Of a stretch of DNA of 64,000 bases, positions 29,160 through 39,341 are shown in pieces. The first letter of the stretch is position 1; the number at the start of each line of letters is the position of its first letter. Position numbers and translations under genes: made by a program. The DNA is from Chloroflexi bacterium TSY. GTDB lineage: Bacteria; Chloroflexota; Anaerolineae; Caldilineales; Caldilineaceae. Below the pieces are notes generated by a model. That model was not told the DNA's origin. It saw nothing but the letters and a program-made list of their open reading frames with translations, and searched no databases. Location: positions 1 to 64,000 of the forward strand of contig JAHBNG010000030.1 in NCBI GenBank assembly GCA_019217005.1. The letters run 5' to 3'.

Positions 29160-30213
29160 GAAGCGCTCCGTTTCTGAAAATGGAGCGCGTGATGATTCTA
29201 GTTCTACCCAACAAAGCAATAAACGTCAGCAGAACAGCGAGCGTCAACATCAGAGCGCGCAAAATGCCCGGACAGACGGACGGGAGTCGGCCAAAGATCC
29301 TTACACCGTCTTGGCTGCTGAACACCTAGAGACAGATATCGTCACAATGCGTATTGTAGATGAGCGCGCGAGCGATTCTCTCGATACCCCTGTAGATTCT
29401 TTGGTGAACAGTAGAAATGAGAAACCGCTTGGCATCAATCATGTAGATTCTTTAGATGGTGTTGAGGGATTGGATGCGCATCCAGAACAAGACGAAGAAG
29501 ACATCAATGGGGATGTTCATTGTGAGTCCGGGCAGATCAACCGAAACGGGAAACAAGATGGCTTGCAAATCGGCCTCCCGGATCCTCAACTGCCTGAGCA
29601 GGCAAAACGTGAGCAAAGTATAAAAATGGTGACGATTGGTGATGCGCAAATACCGCTCACCACTATGCTCGAAAGTTTGTTATTTGTGGCCGAAACACCG
29701 ACTGCACCCGAACAATTTGCCCGTGTGCTTGACCTACCAACTGACGATGTTGAGTATGGGATTCTGCAGCTCGCTGAGTTTTATAAGACAAACCAGCGCG
29801 GCCTACGCATCCAGGAACGCGACGGCAGATATCTATTGGTTACGTTACCGGCAACGGCCAACGCAATTGAACATTTTCTGAATTTAGATTTAAGCATGAA
29901 GTTAAGCGGTCCTGCATTAGAAGCGCTTGCCATCATTGCCTATCGCCAGCCAGTGACTCGCCAACAGGTCGAGGCTGTACGTGGCGTTGATTGTGGTCAT
30001 GTCTTACGCATACTCTTACAGCATGAGCTGATTGCCGAAACAGGGCGGCGAGAGACGGTTGGGCGTCCGATTCTCTATGGAATTACCGACCGTTTTATGC
30101 AGCATTTTGGCTTAACTGGATTGGATGAACTTCCAAAGCTCGAACTGAAAGAGGAAGAGCTATTGTGGGCCACAACAGAGTTGGAAGAGGAAGAGGGGAA
30201 GGTTGAGGTATAG
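29071..30213 (+). CDS. scpB: Segregation and condensation protein B (ScpB), with long acidic leader
   Basis: ScpB, a winged-helix subunit of the SMC-ScpAB condensin. The conserved part is the last 195 residues: MLESLLFVAETPTAPEQFAR, LSGPALEALAIIAYRQPVTR, QVEAVRGVDCGHVLRILLQ, and GRPILYGITDRFMQHFGL. This matches the usual ScpB length and could start at the ATG at 29626. The frame is however open upstream for about 185 more codons, encoding a polar, Asp/Glu/Gln-rich stretch without stops that overlaps the AmaP-like gene by 89 bases. An intermediate start within this leader is likely. Leaders of this kind are unstructured and vary between relatives. No scpA is present nearby. Confidence 0.88.
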   Translation: MTLLNKIWAYVLASWMSICVALRLNQNGLEKRSVSENGARDDSSSTQQSNKRQQNSERQHQSAQNARTDGRESAKDPYTVLAAEHLETDIVTMRIVDERASDSLDTPVDSLVNSRNEKPLGINHVDSLDGVEGLDAHPEQDEEDINGDVHCESGQINRNGKQDGLQIGLPDPQLPEQAKREQSIKMVTIGDAQIPLTTMLESLLFVAETPTAPEQFARVLDLPTDDVEYGILQLAEFYKTNQRGLRIQERDGRYLLVTLPATANAIEHFLNLDLSMKLSGPALEALAIIAYRQPVTRQQVEAVRGVDCGHVLRILLQHELIAETGRRETVGRPILYGITDRFMQHFGLTGLDELPKLELKEEELLWATTELEEEEGKVEV

Positions 30214-30282
30214 GAAACAAGAGCGCAGCGATTTACCTCGAATGCAACGAAGCCTCACTCGATCCAAAATGTGTCTTATATC

Positions 30283-30312
30283 CGTGGAGTCGCCATGCAT
30301 GGCGACTCCACG
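30283..30312. repeat. Perfect 30-base palindrome
   Basis: The two 15-base halves CGTGGAGTCGCCATG and CATGGCGACTCCACG are exact reverse complements with no loop. A related half (GCCATGCATGGCGACTCC) recurs at about 30675-30692. Fully symmetric DNA of this length is uncommon; it may be a protein-binding site or a joined pair of repeat ends. Confidence 0.85.
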
Positions 30313-30368
30313 TTTGTTCGGGGTTTATGTGGTTTGTCTATAATGCGGCCGTACTCGACTCGGTCTGT

Positions 30369-30509
30369 ATTGTTCTATGACATCGACACCTCTAGAAATC
30401 GGCTCCATTGCGACCACCCGCGAACGCTGATACAGGAGTGCCACTGGCCAAATGGGGGTCGCGAACGAACAGCACAGCACAGCACAGGTGTCGATGTCAT
30501 AAAATAGTA
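30369..30509. repeat. Palindromic repeat P2, second copy
   Basis: Arms TTGTTCTATGACATCGACAC and GTGTCGATGTCATAAAATAG enclose about 95 bases, with a second stem in the middle (GGCTCC, GCGACC and partners). Matches the P2 element at 9763-9896 in its ends and in size, while the interior differs. Confidence 0.75.
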
Positions 30510-30525
30510 CACGATCCGGCGTTAG

Positions 30526-30662
30526 AGATTACACGCAGTAGGATTTCTCAGAGGTAGAGCGTTCAAATGGCGAAAAAAGACGCAGTAGAGAATCTCGGAC
30601 CATTTGGCCCGCTCGAGTCTGTTTTGACTGAGAAGTGCAGGATTATGTCTACTGCGTGTAAT
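30526..30662. repeat. Palindromic repeat P5-like
   Basis: Outer arms ATTACACGCAGTAG and CTACTGCGTGTAAT enclose about 105 bases that contain further paired pieces (GGATTTCTCAG with CTGAGAAGTGCAGGATT). It shares the CAGTAG core with the other P5 copies. It fills the gap between scpB and the GT2 glycosyltransferase together with the P2 copy and the perfect palindrome. Confidence 0.7.
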
Positions 30663-30769
30663 AGAGAACGCTGCGCCATGCATGGCGACTCCGCAGAAAC
30701 TTGGATCGACTGAGTCTTGTCCCGAGCGGAGACCAAGGACTCTATCGATGAGTTATTTACTTCCAATTC

Positions 30770-31741
30770 TCACAGTGAATCCAAGTCTCTGACAAAGCCG
30801 TGGGCCCGTGAAACTAAGTACAGGGGACGGTCCTTCACTTCATCATAGATTCGGGCGAGGTATTCACCCAGGATACCCAGAAATATAAGTTGAATGCCAC
30901 CCAAAAAGAGAACGGCAACAAGCGTCGAAGCTTGACCAAAGAAGGCACTGCTGCCCGATAGACGCAGAATAATCGTGGCGATAATGGCGACTAAACTTAG
31001 TATCGCAAGACCAAATCCACAATACGTGGCGAGCCTTAATGGTAGATAGCTAAATCCTGTAATGGCATTTTGGGCAAGCCGAAGCATTGCACGAATGGGA
31101 TATTTCGTTTCGCCAGCAAATCGTTCGGCTCGTTCATATTCAACAGCAATCTGTTTGAAACCAACCCAGCTACTCAATCCACGCATAAATCGATGCTTCT
31201 CACGCAGTTGTCGCATGGCGAGTACGACACGCCGATCCATCAACCGAAAATCACCAGCGTTGAGCGGAATATTGACATCGGCAATCCATTGAATCAGTCG
31301 ATAAAATAGATTCGCCGTTGCCAGCTTAAACCAGGTCTCGCCCTCTCGTACGGTACGGACGGCGTAGATGACTTCGTACCCTTCCCGCCATCGAGCGATC
31401 ATTTCCGGCACGACTTCAGGAGGATCCTGTAAATCAGCATCCATAACAATCACAGCATCACCTTCAGCAAAATCAGTGCCAGCCGTGATGCCAATTTGGT
31501 GACCAAAATTGCGGCTAAAATCCAGTACTTTGACTCGAGAATCTTGTTGATGTATCTCTAAGAGTAGGTTAAGAGAATTGTCTTGGCTACCATCGTTAAC
31601 GCATATTAGTTCCCAAGACTCGTTCAGGTTGTCCATGACGGCGCTGATACGCCGATACATTTCGGGAATAACATCTTGCTCGTTCCAGATTGGAACAACA
31701 ACAGAGAAAACAGGCCGGGGTGTAGATATTTCAGAACTCAT
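30770..31741 (-). CDS. GT2-family polyprenyl-phosphate sugar synthase (GtrB/DPM-like)
   Basis: 323 residues from the Met at 31741 ([20 protein letters not shown]). GT2 features are [19 protein letters not shown], the nucleotide-binding [11 protein letters not shown], and the metal-binding [14 protein letters not shown]. Two C-terminal membrane helices (about 235-258 and 270-295) match the GtrB/Dpm1-like group that makes polyprenyl-phosphate-linked sugars. This could supply donor for the GT39-like enzyme at 23.9-25.7 kb. It lies directly downstream of a ruined IS701-type transposase; the leader of only about 55 bases suggests its upstream region has been replaced. Confidence 0.88.
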   Translation of the reverse strand: MSSEISTPRPVFSVVVPIWNEQDVIPEMYRRISAVMDNLNESWELICVNDGSQDNSLNLLLEIHQQDSRVKVLDFSRNFGHQIGITAGTDFAEGDAVIVMDADLQDPPEVVPEMIARWREGYEVIYAVRTVREGETWFKLATANLFYRLIQWIADVNIPLNAGDFRLMDRRVVLAMRQLREKHRFMRGLSSWVGFKQIAVEYERAERFAGETKYPIRAMLRLAQNAITGFSYLPLRLATYCGFGLAILSLVAIIATIILRLSGSSAFFGQASTLVAVLFLGGIQLIFLGILGEYLARIYDEVKDRPLYLVSRAHGFVRDLDSL

Positions 31742-31796
31742 GTAATTTACTCGATAGTTGTATTTTGAGCAGATGCCGGATTTGACAAAGTCAAAA

Positions 31797-33196
31797 TTAA
31801 GCAGAGCAGGCCTGCTGTTTGGCGAAAAGGGTAGCGAAGACCTCTGCAATCTCCTGTCCGTCATTCAAGGCATGATGTGCAGTCAAGATGAGATCTTGAA
31901 TTAGTGACTGAGCTTGCTGCCGAGTAGCCTCACCAAGGGATTTGCTGGGCGAGAATTGAGTTTTAGCCAATGATGGTCCCAAACAATCAAGGTGCAAGAG
32001 AGAATAAGCCACGAAGACCAGAGACCAATGTTTTTGAAAGGCGTGGGCAGTTCGCATGCAATATTCATCAAGGCCAAGCAGTTGTTTACCATCCTGATAA
32101 ACCGTCTCGATAGGCCAACGAAGCAGGTAAATCGAGAGAATGCGTTTGGCATTACAATCAGTGCGATTGGTCACTAAAACGGCCTAATTGCCTTGCAATT
32201 CAGGATTATCAAAACTAATCACGATGCGTACCTTGCCGATAGAAGGGATACGCACAGTCATGGTAAAGGTATAGTAAGTACGACCATCAATGGTGACAGG
32301 TTTGTAGGCATTCTGGGGGATGTAGGGGACCAACTCTTTGACTTTAATATGTGGCCCTCGAAAGTTATCGGCTGACCGTCTTCATCTCGCAAACGAAAGC
32401 TATTTGTCTCCAGATTGCGATTGCACTTCAAGATGCTGATCCAATCTTTATTCAGACGATCGAGTACAGCTAGAAGATCTGGAGCGAGATACCAACCATC
32501 GAAGAGCCCAACCAAAGATAAGGGTTCGTTCAACAGCTTTTTCAACCAGTTCACTGGCAATGGTTATCTTGGTCTTAAACGCTTCGTCTAGCCCTCGAAA
32601 GGCGGGGTCAGTTAATAGGTGGCTATCCACTCGTTTATGAAAAGCGGTTCGTTCTTTCTTTTCTTGGGAATCTCAGTCACTGGGAAATGGTTTTCCACAA
32701 ATGCTTCCCAGTCGGTAAACTCTTCGTACCGTCGGTAGATACTTGCATCGACCGGAAAACGAACAGCGCCACTGACATAGTGACTTGTGACTAAGTTATG
32801 AGCCAGTGGATGCTGACCATTGCTATGATTGTAGTGTGTATCGATATACTCGAACAGACTTCCCACGTGTTCACATAGTGTATCGTCAATCGCTAATACC
32901 GATTCTGACTCTGAACGTTGGTATTGTGCTGTCTCTGACTTCATGTAACCTATACGCTCATCATTGAGTTTTTCGGCTCGCCAAGGAGCTTCACTCAAAT
33001 ACCGTGATATATTCGTCTTATCTGCACTATCTAGAATGCAGCGGGCAATATTTGCCATGCTTTTGTTGTCCAAGACCATCAGACCCGTCAGATAGTTTTC
33101 AAAGTGGCGAAACTGTTTACGATTGGCAAATACTGAACGAAAGGTTTCGCTATGCTCCCTGACCAGTGGCGCTACATTCACTATCGGCAATTGCAT
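31797..33196 (-). pseudogene. IS701-type transposase, multiply frameshifted
   Basis: From MQLPIVNVAPLVREHSETF at 33196, the N-terminal domain has FENYLTGLMVLDNKSMANIA, typical of IS701-group transposases. ESVLAIDDTLCEHVG gives the first catalytic Asp. Next come a frame change near 32615 and another near 32540, then LVGLFDGWYLAPDLLAVLD with the second Asp. After another shift near 32340 and a stop near 32184, YLLRWPIETVYQDGKQLLGL carries the catalytic Glu. The product would be about 460 residues if whole. Element ends could not be located. MITE-1 copy 4 lies 30 bases beyond the start codon, so it sits at or near this element's upstream edge. Confidence 0.75.
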
Positions 33197-33225
33197 CTTG
33201 ATGGCTCCTTTTTCGCACTTTTTTC

Positions 33226-33380
33226 GGGGTGGTTCATTTTAGGCGGACAATTAGGTTTACATTTTTGCAAAGAGAAAAGATGTTTATATTTTCTACTTTG
33301 AGCCATGCTCAGGCAGAAAATGACCTCATATAGATTTTTATCTATGTATCAAAAGTGTAAACCTAATTCTGAACCACCCC
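33226..33380 (+). mobile_element. MITE-1 copy 4 with 8-bp target duplication
   Basis: Same 155-bp element, flanked by CTTTTTTC on both sides (33218-33225 and 33381-33388). It sits just upstream of the ruined IS701-type transposase. Confidence 0.92.
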
Positions 33381-33855
33381 CTTTTTTCTTGATGCAATCT
33401 ATTGAGATGACTTTTGTCTCTTTTGTCAAATTTGGAAAATATTCATTTCACAACTATCGAGTAATTTATCGTATAACGAAAGAGGGGCCGGGGTCAATTT
33501 GACCATATTCCGGTTGTATAATTTTGGATTATTTTGAAACAAACGTGGACCGTCTTGCGTACTTTATACTTAGCACTGCCATAAATTTAAAGTAAATGAG
33601 ACTGTTTTTAGTCGAGGAGAACCGACGAATTTATTTTAAATTTTGAGCTAGTGCGGTAGACAATATCAGACGATTATCATTGGAATAGATTATGTCGATC
33701 GTTTTTTGGGATTATGTTTGACGCAAATAGACGAGAATGCTAGACTTCACTATACTTTATAGAATTTTATAGAAGCACAAAATACATTGTTATATTATTG
33801 ACGCTCGCTCTAGTCAAAAAGTTTCGTTCATACTTTAAAAATCCCGGATATAGAT
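33381..33855. other. A/T-rich intergenic region upstream of the ArsA-like operon
   Basis: About 470 A/T-rich bases with no credible coding frame. It must hold the promoter for the plus-strand genes that follow, since nothing upstream reads in that direction. Several TATAAT-like hexamers exist, but no single -35/-10 pair stands out. No repeat from the P1-P5 families was seen here. Confidence 0.4.
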
Positions 33856-34524
33856 ATGTCCACCCAGATTGAACTAACTAGCCCAGGAACTGATCTTGCA
33901 GGGAGTCGACCCATTTTTCCAGCCGAAGTTGGGCATCGATTCAACAATGGATTTGAGTTACCTGATTTTAGAAATAAACGTCTGGTCTTCAGTCAACTAT
34001 TACAACCTGGACAAATTCATGTTTACCGTGCGAATTGCCGAGCGGGTGAACGATTGCGTGTCCAAATGTTTGTGCCCAAATTACCACGGGGAGGCGCTGT
34101 TGCACCAGCCTTTGCTGTCGTTGGACAGAGTTTGCCTTATAGCGCTGATACACAAAGGTTGCCGCTCGAAGCGCCGGCAGGATATAGCGCGGTCGTTGGA
34201 CCCGCGCCCAGCAAACTTGTTGCACCAGTCACAGATTTATTGACACGCGTGCCCTTTTATCCTGGCCCTGTCATTGATACAAGAACTCTAGTGGGTGGAC
34301 GTTGCTATATCTTGGTCTGGAGCCCACAGAACTTGATGGGGAAATACGTTTTGCAAATTGGCCACCGATGGCCGCTGCGTTGGTCATACTGGGCACAGAT
34401 TCCACGGTTCTGGTGGCAAATTCGGGGGTGGGCCGGATTGGATCGTCTGTTGGCATATATGGGAGCTATTGTCTTGCTGCTAAGTCTATTTGTCGTGATC
34501 GGCATTCGGCACAAGAGGCAATGA
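33856..34524 (+). CDS. Tail-anchored protein of unknown function
   Basis: 222 residues, not recognised. Residues 1-165 form a soluble, beta-rich region (for example KRLVFSQLLQPGQIHVYRAN and GRCYILVWSPQNLMGKYVLQ). One membrane helix lies near the end (about 198-216, LAYMGAIVLLLSLFVVIGI), followed by RHKRQ. The basic tail after the helix suggests that the soluble part is outside and the tail in the cytoplasm. It starts the operon with the ArsA-like ATPase 40 bases downstream, a family whose eukaryotic members insert tail-anchored proteins, so a functional link is possible but unproven. Confidence 0.65.
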   Translation: MSTQIELTSPGTDLAGSRPIFPAEVGHRFNNGFELPDFRNKRLVFSQLLQPGQIHVYRANCRAGERLRVQMFVPKLPRGGAVAPAFAVVGQSLPYSADTQRLPLEAPAGYSAVVGPAPSKLVAPVTDLLTRVPFYPGPVIDTRTLVGGRCYILVWSPQNLMGKYVLQIGHRWPLRWSYWAQIPRFWWQIRGWAGLDRLLAYMGAIVLLLSLFVVIGIRHKRQ

Positions 34525-34563
34525 GACGACATAAATTTAATATACAACTAAAGGTACTTATTT

Positions 34564-35823
34564 GTGAGAATCATTCTTTATTTGGGAAAAGGTGGTGTCG
34601 GGAAGACCACGATCGCTGCTGCATCTGCTCTACGTAGTGCGCAGCTTGGTTTTCGTACATTAGTCGTCAGCACTGATATTGCACACAGTTTGGCAGATAG
34701 CCTTGATACACCCTTGGAGAGTAAACCAATTGAAGTTGCGCCAAATCTGTACGCGCAAGAGATCAATGTGCTGGACGAAGTGCGCGAACATTGGGGGGAG
34801 CTACAGGCATACGTCGGAAGTATGTTGCGACGCCAGGGCATGAGTAAAGCCATTGCGGAAGAAATGGCCATCATTCCAGGCATGGAAGAGATCGTAAGCT
34901 TGCTCCATATTAACAAACATGCTAAAGATGGAGACTTCGACCGTATAATCATTGATGCAGCACCGACGGGCGAAACGATGCGTTTACTCACGATGCCCGA
35001 CAGCTTTCACTGGTATGTGGAGCGATTTTTGGGAGCAGGCGACGCAACAATGCGGCTGGCAACTGGTATTTTGCGGCGGATGATGCCGGCCAAAGACCCG
35101 CTCAATAGCCTCAATAACCTTGTTGATGGGGTCAAAGAGTTACAGCAGGTCTTGATCGATCCAGCGATCACTAGCTACCGTGTTGTACTCAACCCAGAGA
35201 AGATGGTGATAAAGGAAGGTGCACGGGCAATCACATATCTATCGTTGTACGGTTATCCTGTGGATGCTGCAATTGTGAATCGCATTTTGCCTGGAATCAA
35301 GGTGGAGGCTGCGGAAAATGGGGAAACTGTACACACTGGGAGGATTGGCAAGGTGACAGTTTCAGAGCCGAGTGTTGATCCATATTTGCGGACATTTCAA
35401 GAGACGCAAGCTCGTTATCTCATGGAAATTGAGCGGGATTTTTATCCATTGCCCATCTTATGCGCCAACTGGACCCAGCAAGAGATGGTGGGCCTTGAAC
35501 GCTTAGAAATGCTGGGGAAATCGCTTTTTAGTGAGCAAGATCCGGGCGATGTCTATTTTGTCGGCCAGACACAAAAAATTGAAGAGCAGGGCGAGGATTT
35601 TGTCCTCAAGCTTCCTTTACCCTCTGTTGAGTTGGACAAAGTGAAGTTGACCAAACGAGGCGACGAGCTATTCGTTAGTATTGGAAACTTTAAGCGCGAA
35701 TTGTTATTGCCTGCTGTCCTTACACATCGTTCGGCAAGCAACGCAGTCTTTACTGACGGGATCTTACAAGTTCGCTTTCCGCCAGCACCCTTTCAACCAA
35801 CACACTTGTCGGCGGTGTCATGA
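34564..35823 (+). CDS. ArsA/Get3-like ATPase with HSP20-like tail
   Basis: 419 residues, GTG start at 34564. P-loop GKGGVGKTT (8-16), switch [16 protein letters not shown] (39-53), and switch [17 protein letters not shown] near 123. The NTPase domain ends near 310. The last 90 residues ([20 protein letters not shown], then [16 protein letters not shown]) resemble the HSP20-like domain fused to ArsA relatives in Chloroflexota and cyanobacteria. There is only one NTPase domain and no Cys cluster for arsenite. A role in membrane-protein targeting or chaperoning is more likely than arsenite export. The stop overlaps the methyltransferase start as ATGA. Confidence 0.88.
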   Translation: MRIILYLGKGGVGKTTIAAASALRSAQLGFRTLVVSTDIAHSLADSLDTPLESKPIEVAPNLYAQEINVLDEVREHWGELQAYVGSMLRRQGMSKAIAEEMAIIPGMEEIVSLLHINKHAKDGDFDRIIIDAAPTGETMRLLTMPDSFHWYVERFLGAGDATMRLATGILRRMMPAKDPLNSLNNLVDGVKELQQVLIDPAITSYRVVLNPEKMVIKEGARAITYLSLYGYPVDAAIVNRILPGIKVEAAENGETVHTGRIGKVTVSEPSVDPYLRTFQETQARYLMEIERDFYPLPILCANWTQQEMVGLERLEMLGKSLFSEQDPGDVYFVGQTQKIEEQGEDFVLKLPLPSVELDKVKLTKRGDELFVSIGNFKRELLLPAVLTHRSASNAVFTDGILQVRFPPAPFQPTHLSAVS

Positions 35824-36482
35824 TGGGCCTGATGCAGACCATCTCTCATCGATTGCTTAATTTTGTCTTCTTAAATTTAGGAGTATTTGTCAGCTCACTA
35901 ACGGCACTTCGGGTTGCTTTGTACCGTCAACCGCGACCAATGCCTCACCAATTTGCTCGTTTGTTAGAACATCCTCTCCGGCGGCGCTATCGGCAGCCCA
36001 CTGCACTGTTGGGAGAATTTGGTATACATGCGGGAATGTCTGTACTGGATCTTGGCTGCGGAAGCGGATTGTTTACGATAGAGATGGCACGGATGGTCGG
36101 TGAAAGAGGTTCTGTTCATGCCGTTGACATTCAACGTCCCTTTCTTGAGCTAACTCAGGCGCGATTAGTCGCCGATGGGTTAGAGCATCGAGTCACTCTT
36201 CATCACAGTGGGGCCTATCAGTTACCTCTTCCTGATGATAGCATTGATCTTGCCGTTCTGGTTGCAACATTGGGTGAAATTCCGGATAAGCCTCACGCTT
36301 TGGCTGAATTGCACCGGGTATTGAAGCCAGATGGTCGGATTGTTGTGAGTGAAGAGTTACTCGACCCAGCATATGTTTCTTCACGGCTTGCTGGTGGATG
36401 GTTAGAAGAAGCAGGCTTTGATTATGGAGGAAGAACTGATTCGTTTTTGTATTATACTCTTCTCTATGTTTGTCGCAAGTAA
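35820..36482 (+). CDS. Class I SAM-dependent methyltransferase
   Basis: 220 residues. A hydrophobic N-terminus (about 10-35) may be a membrane anchor. Motif I is [20 protein letters not shown] (about 73-92), motif II acidic VHAVDIQ, then [20 protein letters not shown] and [16 protein letters not shown], as in UbiE/COQ5-like enzymes. It would transfer a methyl group from SAM to an unknown, possibly lipid, substrate. The ATGA overlap with the ArsA-like gene indicates translational coupling. Confidence 0.85.
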   Translation: MMGLMQTISHRLLNFVFLNLGVFVSSLTALRVALYRQPRPMPHQFARLLEHPLRRRYRQPTALLGEFGIHAGMSVLDLGCGSGLFTIEMARMVGERGSVHAVDIQRPFLELTQARLVADGLEHRVTLHHSGAYQLPLPDDSIDLAVLVATLGEIPDKPHALAELHRVLKPDGRIVVSEELLDPAYVSSRLAGGWLEEAGFDYGGRTDSFLYYTLLYVCRK

Positions 36483-36541
36483 ATAGATAATGCATAATTC
36501 CCCGTTTTGGAACCAGCCTTCCGTATTCTAAAGCAATTCCC

Positions 36542-37603
36542 ATGCTACAATCGAACATGAACGTTTCCCTGCCGTATATCACGACCGATCTGTCAGGGAT
36601 TGGTGGCCAACTACGCACGATGCCCGATTATTTTGTTGTTCAGGAGATTCCACTCTATGAACCACAAGGTGAGGGGCAACACTTATATGTGCGTTTGACC
36701 AAAGTTGGACAAACCACCAAAGATGTCCAGCGTCAACTGGAGCGCCTATTTGATCTGAAAAAGAGGGAGGTTGCATTTGCGGGAATGAAGGATAAAGACG
36801 CCCGCACAACTCAGACCTTTAGCCTTTCCTTAGGTCATATGGATGCGACGGCTATAGAAGATGCCCGCCAACGAATTCAAGACCGTTTGTCGGTCGAGGT
36901 ACACTGGGCGAAATTGCATAAGAACAAGCTAAGAACTGGGCATTTATTAGGCAATCGGTTTGTCATTCGTATTACCCATCTGGATGTTTCAGGGACGATT
37001 GCAGAACAACGAGCGAAAGTGATTGCTGAACGACTGCAGCACATTGGTGTTCCTAATTTTTTCGGCCCCCAGCGGTTTGGGCAGGACGGAGCAAATGCCG
37101 AACGTGGTTTAGCAATCTTAATGGGTGACCGTGGCCCAAAGGACCGTTGGCTGCGCCGTTTTTTGATCTCAAGCTATCAGAGTTTTCTTTGTAATCAGTA
37201 TTTGGCAAAACGCATTGAACAAGGTGCTTTTGAGCATTTATTGCAAGGTGATATTGCCAAGAAACATGAGACAGGTGGACTGTTTGATGTTGAAGATCTA
37301 GAGACTGAGCAAGCTCGATATTTAGCGCACGAGATCAGTTTTACGGCACCGATTTATGGCCCCAAGATGCGTGAGGCAAAATCGGACGCCGCACAATTGG
37401 AAGCGACGGTTTTGGCGAATTCGAATATTACGTTGGGACATTTTAATCAGGCGAAAATTGTTGGCACGCGACGTTTGGGACGACTTTTGGTGCCCGATTT
37501 GATGATCAAAAAAACCGATCAAGACTCGCTTGAGATCTCATTCTCTCTGCCCAAAGGGGCATTTGCGATGACTCTCCTTCGCGAGTTCATGAAACAGGAT
37601 TAA
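36542..37603 (+). CDS. truD: tRNA pseudouridine synthase D (TruD)
   Basis: 353 residues. The catalytic Asp is Asp84 in AFAGMKDKDARTTQ. Other family blocks are DYFVVQEIPLYEPQGEGQHL, LRTGHLLGNRFVIRI and GVPNFFGPQRFG. TruD makes pseudouridine 13 in tRNA-Glu and some other RNAs. Length is normal for the family. The ATG at 36542 and one at 36557 are both possible starts. It stands 59 bases after the methyltransferase gene and may belong to the same transcript. Confidence 0.95.
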   Translation: MLQSNMNVSLPYITTDLSGIGGQLRTMPDYFVVQEIPLYEPQGEGQHLYVRLTKVGQTTKDVQRQLERLFDLKKREVAFAGMKDKDARTTQTFSLSLGHMDATAIEDARQRIQDRLSVEVHWAKLHKNKLRTGHLLGNRFVIRITHLDVSGTIAEQRAKVIAERLQHIGVPNFFGPQRFGQDGANAERGLAILMGDRGPKDRWLRRFLISSYQSFLCNQYLAKRIEQGAFEHLLQGDIAKKHETGGLFDVEDLETEQARYLAHEISFTAPIYGPKMREAKSDAAQLEATVLANSNITLGHFNQAKIVGTRRLGRLLVPDLMIKKTDQDSLEISFSLPKGAFAMTLLREFMKQD

Positions 37604-37611
37604 CGACATCG

Positions 37612-37680
37612 GCTACATTTACACACCTCCTTGTTCCGAGAGACGAGGTAACCTGTAAGCAATTTGTGGTATACCACCGA
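37612..37680. repeat. Palindromic repeat P1, degenerate
   Basis: CATTTACACACCTCCTTGTT and GTAAGCAATTTGTGGTATA with ACCACC after it are a decayed P1 pair. It lies between truD and the LON-domain gene. Confidence 0.5.
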
Positions 37681-37718
37681 ATGTATCGATACAGAACTTT
37701 TTGGATAAGCATTTAGTA

Positions 37719-38408
37719 ATGAAAAACGACACTTTACTCATGGATCTGCCCCTTTTCCCTCTCAAATTGGTTTTTTTCCCTGGTCAGGTGATTCCTTTGC
37801 ACATTTTCGAACCACGTTATCGCGAAATGATTAATTTCTGTATTGAGACAGAGAGCCCTTTTGGGATTGTCTTGATCAAAGAAGGAGAAGCAGAAGGCGA
37901 TACAGATACAGTTCCGTACGAGATTGGCACAGCAGCCAAGATACTCGGTGTCGAACGGTTGGAAGACGGACGAATGAATGTGACTGTTGTTGGGACAAAA
38001 CGCTTTCGCGTGAATCATCTTGATTATAGCAAGAACTATCTCAGCGGTGATGTCAATCATTATCCCGTCATCAATGGAGGAACACAGCGGGCGCAGCAGC
38101 TTGCGCAACAAGTGCGACCCAAAGTGATCGAATACGTCAATGCTATCTCTGATGCAAGTAAATCACAATTACCGTTAGACAAACTTCCGGAAGATCCAAC
38201 GAGTCTTGCTTTTCTTGTTGCCATGGCCATGCCCTTTCCAAATGACGAAAAACAGAGACTTCTTGGTCTACCCGGTATTCCCGAGTTATTGGCTCGAGAA
38301 AATTATCTTCTTTGGCGAGAAGTGTCCATATTGCACCATATGCTGAAAACTCAAATGGAGATTGTTGCACAAACGACAGGACCCACAGGATACATTTTTC
38401 CAAATTGA
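37719..38408 (+). CDS. LON substrate-binding domain protein
   Basis: 229 residues from ATG 37719; an in-frame ATG at 37701 would add six. The N-terminal LON domain has LPLFPLKLVFFPGQVIPLHI followed by FEPRYREMI, then FGIVLIKEGE and GTAAKILGVERLEDGRMNVT. Only this domain, without the AAA or protease part of Lon, is present. Such stand-alone proteins (PF02190) are common, with poorly defined roles in substrate recognition. It is the last plus-strand gene before the tRNA. Confidence 0.88.
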   Translation: MKNDTLLMDLPLFPLKLVFFPGQVIPLHIFEPRYREMINFCIETESPFGIVLIKEGEAEGDTDTVPYEIGTAAKILGVERLEDGRMNVTVVGTKRFRVNHLDYSKNYLSGDVNHYPVINGGTQRAQQLAQQVRPKVIEYVNAISDASKSQLPLDKLPEDPTSLAFLVAMAMPFPNDEKQRLLGLPGIPELLARENYLLWREVSILHHMLKTQMEIVAQTTGPTGYIFPN

Positions 38409-38507
38409 ACAAATAAGAACAATTTTGGCTTCCAAAAGCAATTGTTAAAGTGTGACACGTTTATTTGCGAAATACATAATAGTTGTGCTATAGTTCCGAA
38501 CTACTAT

Positions 38508-38582
<75 letters not shown>

Positions 38583-38586
38583 TATT

Positions 38587-39341
38587 TTGCCCACCAGAAT
38601 ATGGGCAAACCACGCAATCTACTCCTATAGACCTCGACTGACCACATTTGGTCGTCTGGGTCTTTTTATTTCCCCGCTACGCCCACCAGGGTACCACATA
38701 CCTCTACGACTCGATGATGCCCTTGAGGGCTACTGGCTGGACCGTGAGATATATCTGACCGAAGGGACGGTCATTCGTTATCAATATGCCTTCAAGTTGT
38801 TCAGTGAATTTATCGGTAACGTAGAGGTCTCCGGCTATTACCAGTAATGGTATCAAAAGATTTATCAGACACCTGCATAAAGAGACCGACTTGTCAGATC
38901 GATACATCTATGATTGCTACTTTGTTCTGTCTGCATTTTGGACATGGGCAGAGAAAGAACTGGGTATCGACCACATCATCAGAAACAAGGTAGACAAACC
39001 CAAGTACACGAAACGCAAGATAGAGCCACTGACCATGAAGGAGGTCAAGGCTTTGGTCAAAGCGATGGAGTGGACAGCATCCTGGGCTGGTAAGCCCAGG
39101 AGCAGAACCAAGCGCCCTACTGGATTACGAGACAAAGCTATCGTCTTAGTCATGGTTGACTGTGGAATTCGAGTGACGAAGCTATGCGACCTGCAGGTGA
39201 AGGACTACCACAAGGAGCGAGGTCGTCTGTTCATCAATCATGGTAAGGGTGATAAGGAAAGACCTCTACCACTAGGAACCAGGGCGAGGAAGGCAATCTG
39301 GCGTTACTTGGCAGAGAGACTGTTTTTGACAAAAAGAAAGC
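38587..39341 (+). pseudogene. Tyrosine integrase relic next to tRNA-Val
   Basis: The N-terminal core-binding part reads LRLDDALEGYWLDREIYLTE and continues after a frame change near 38845 with NGIKRFIRHLHKETDLSDRY. The catalytic domain begins GLRDKAIVLVMVDCGIRVTK (first catalytic Arg) and has GKGDKERPLPLG with the conserved Lys. It is cut at 39342 by an ISL3 derivative. A few more codons (LLFLAQGTECLTITYE) appear beyond it at 40152-40200, so the H-x-x-R and Tyr motifs are lost. Such integrases insert islands at tRNA 3' ends; this one is dead. Confidence 0.8.
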
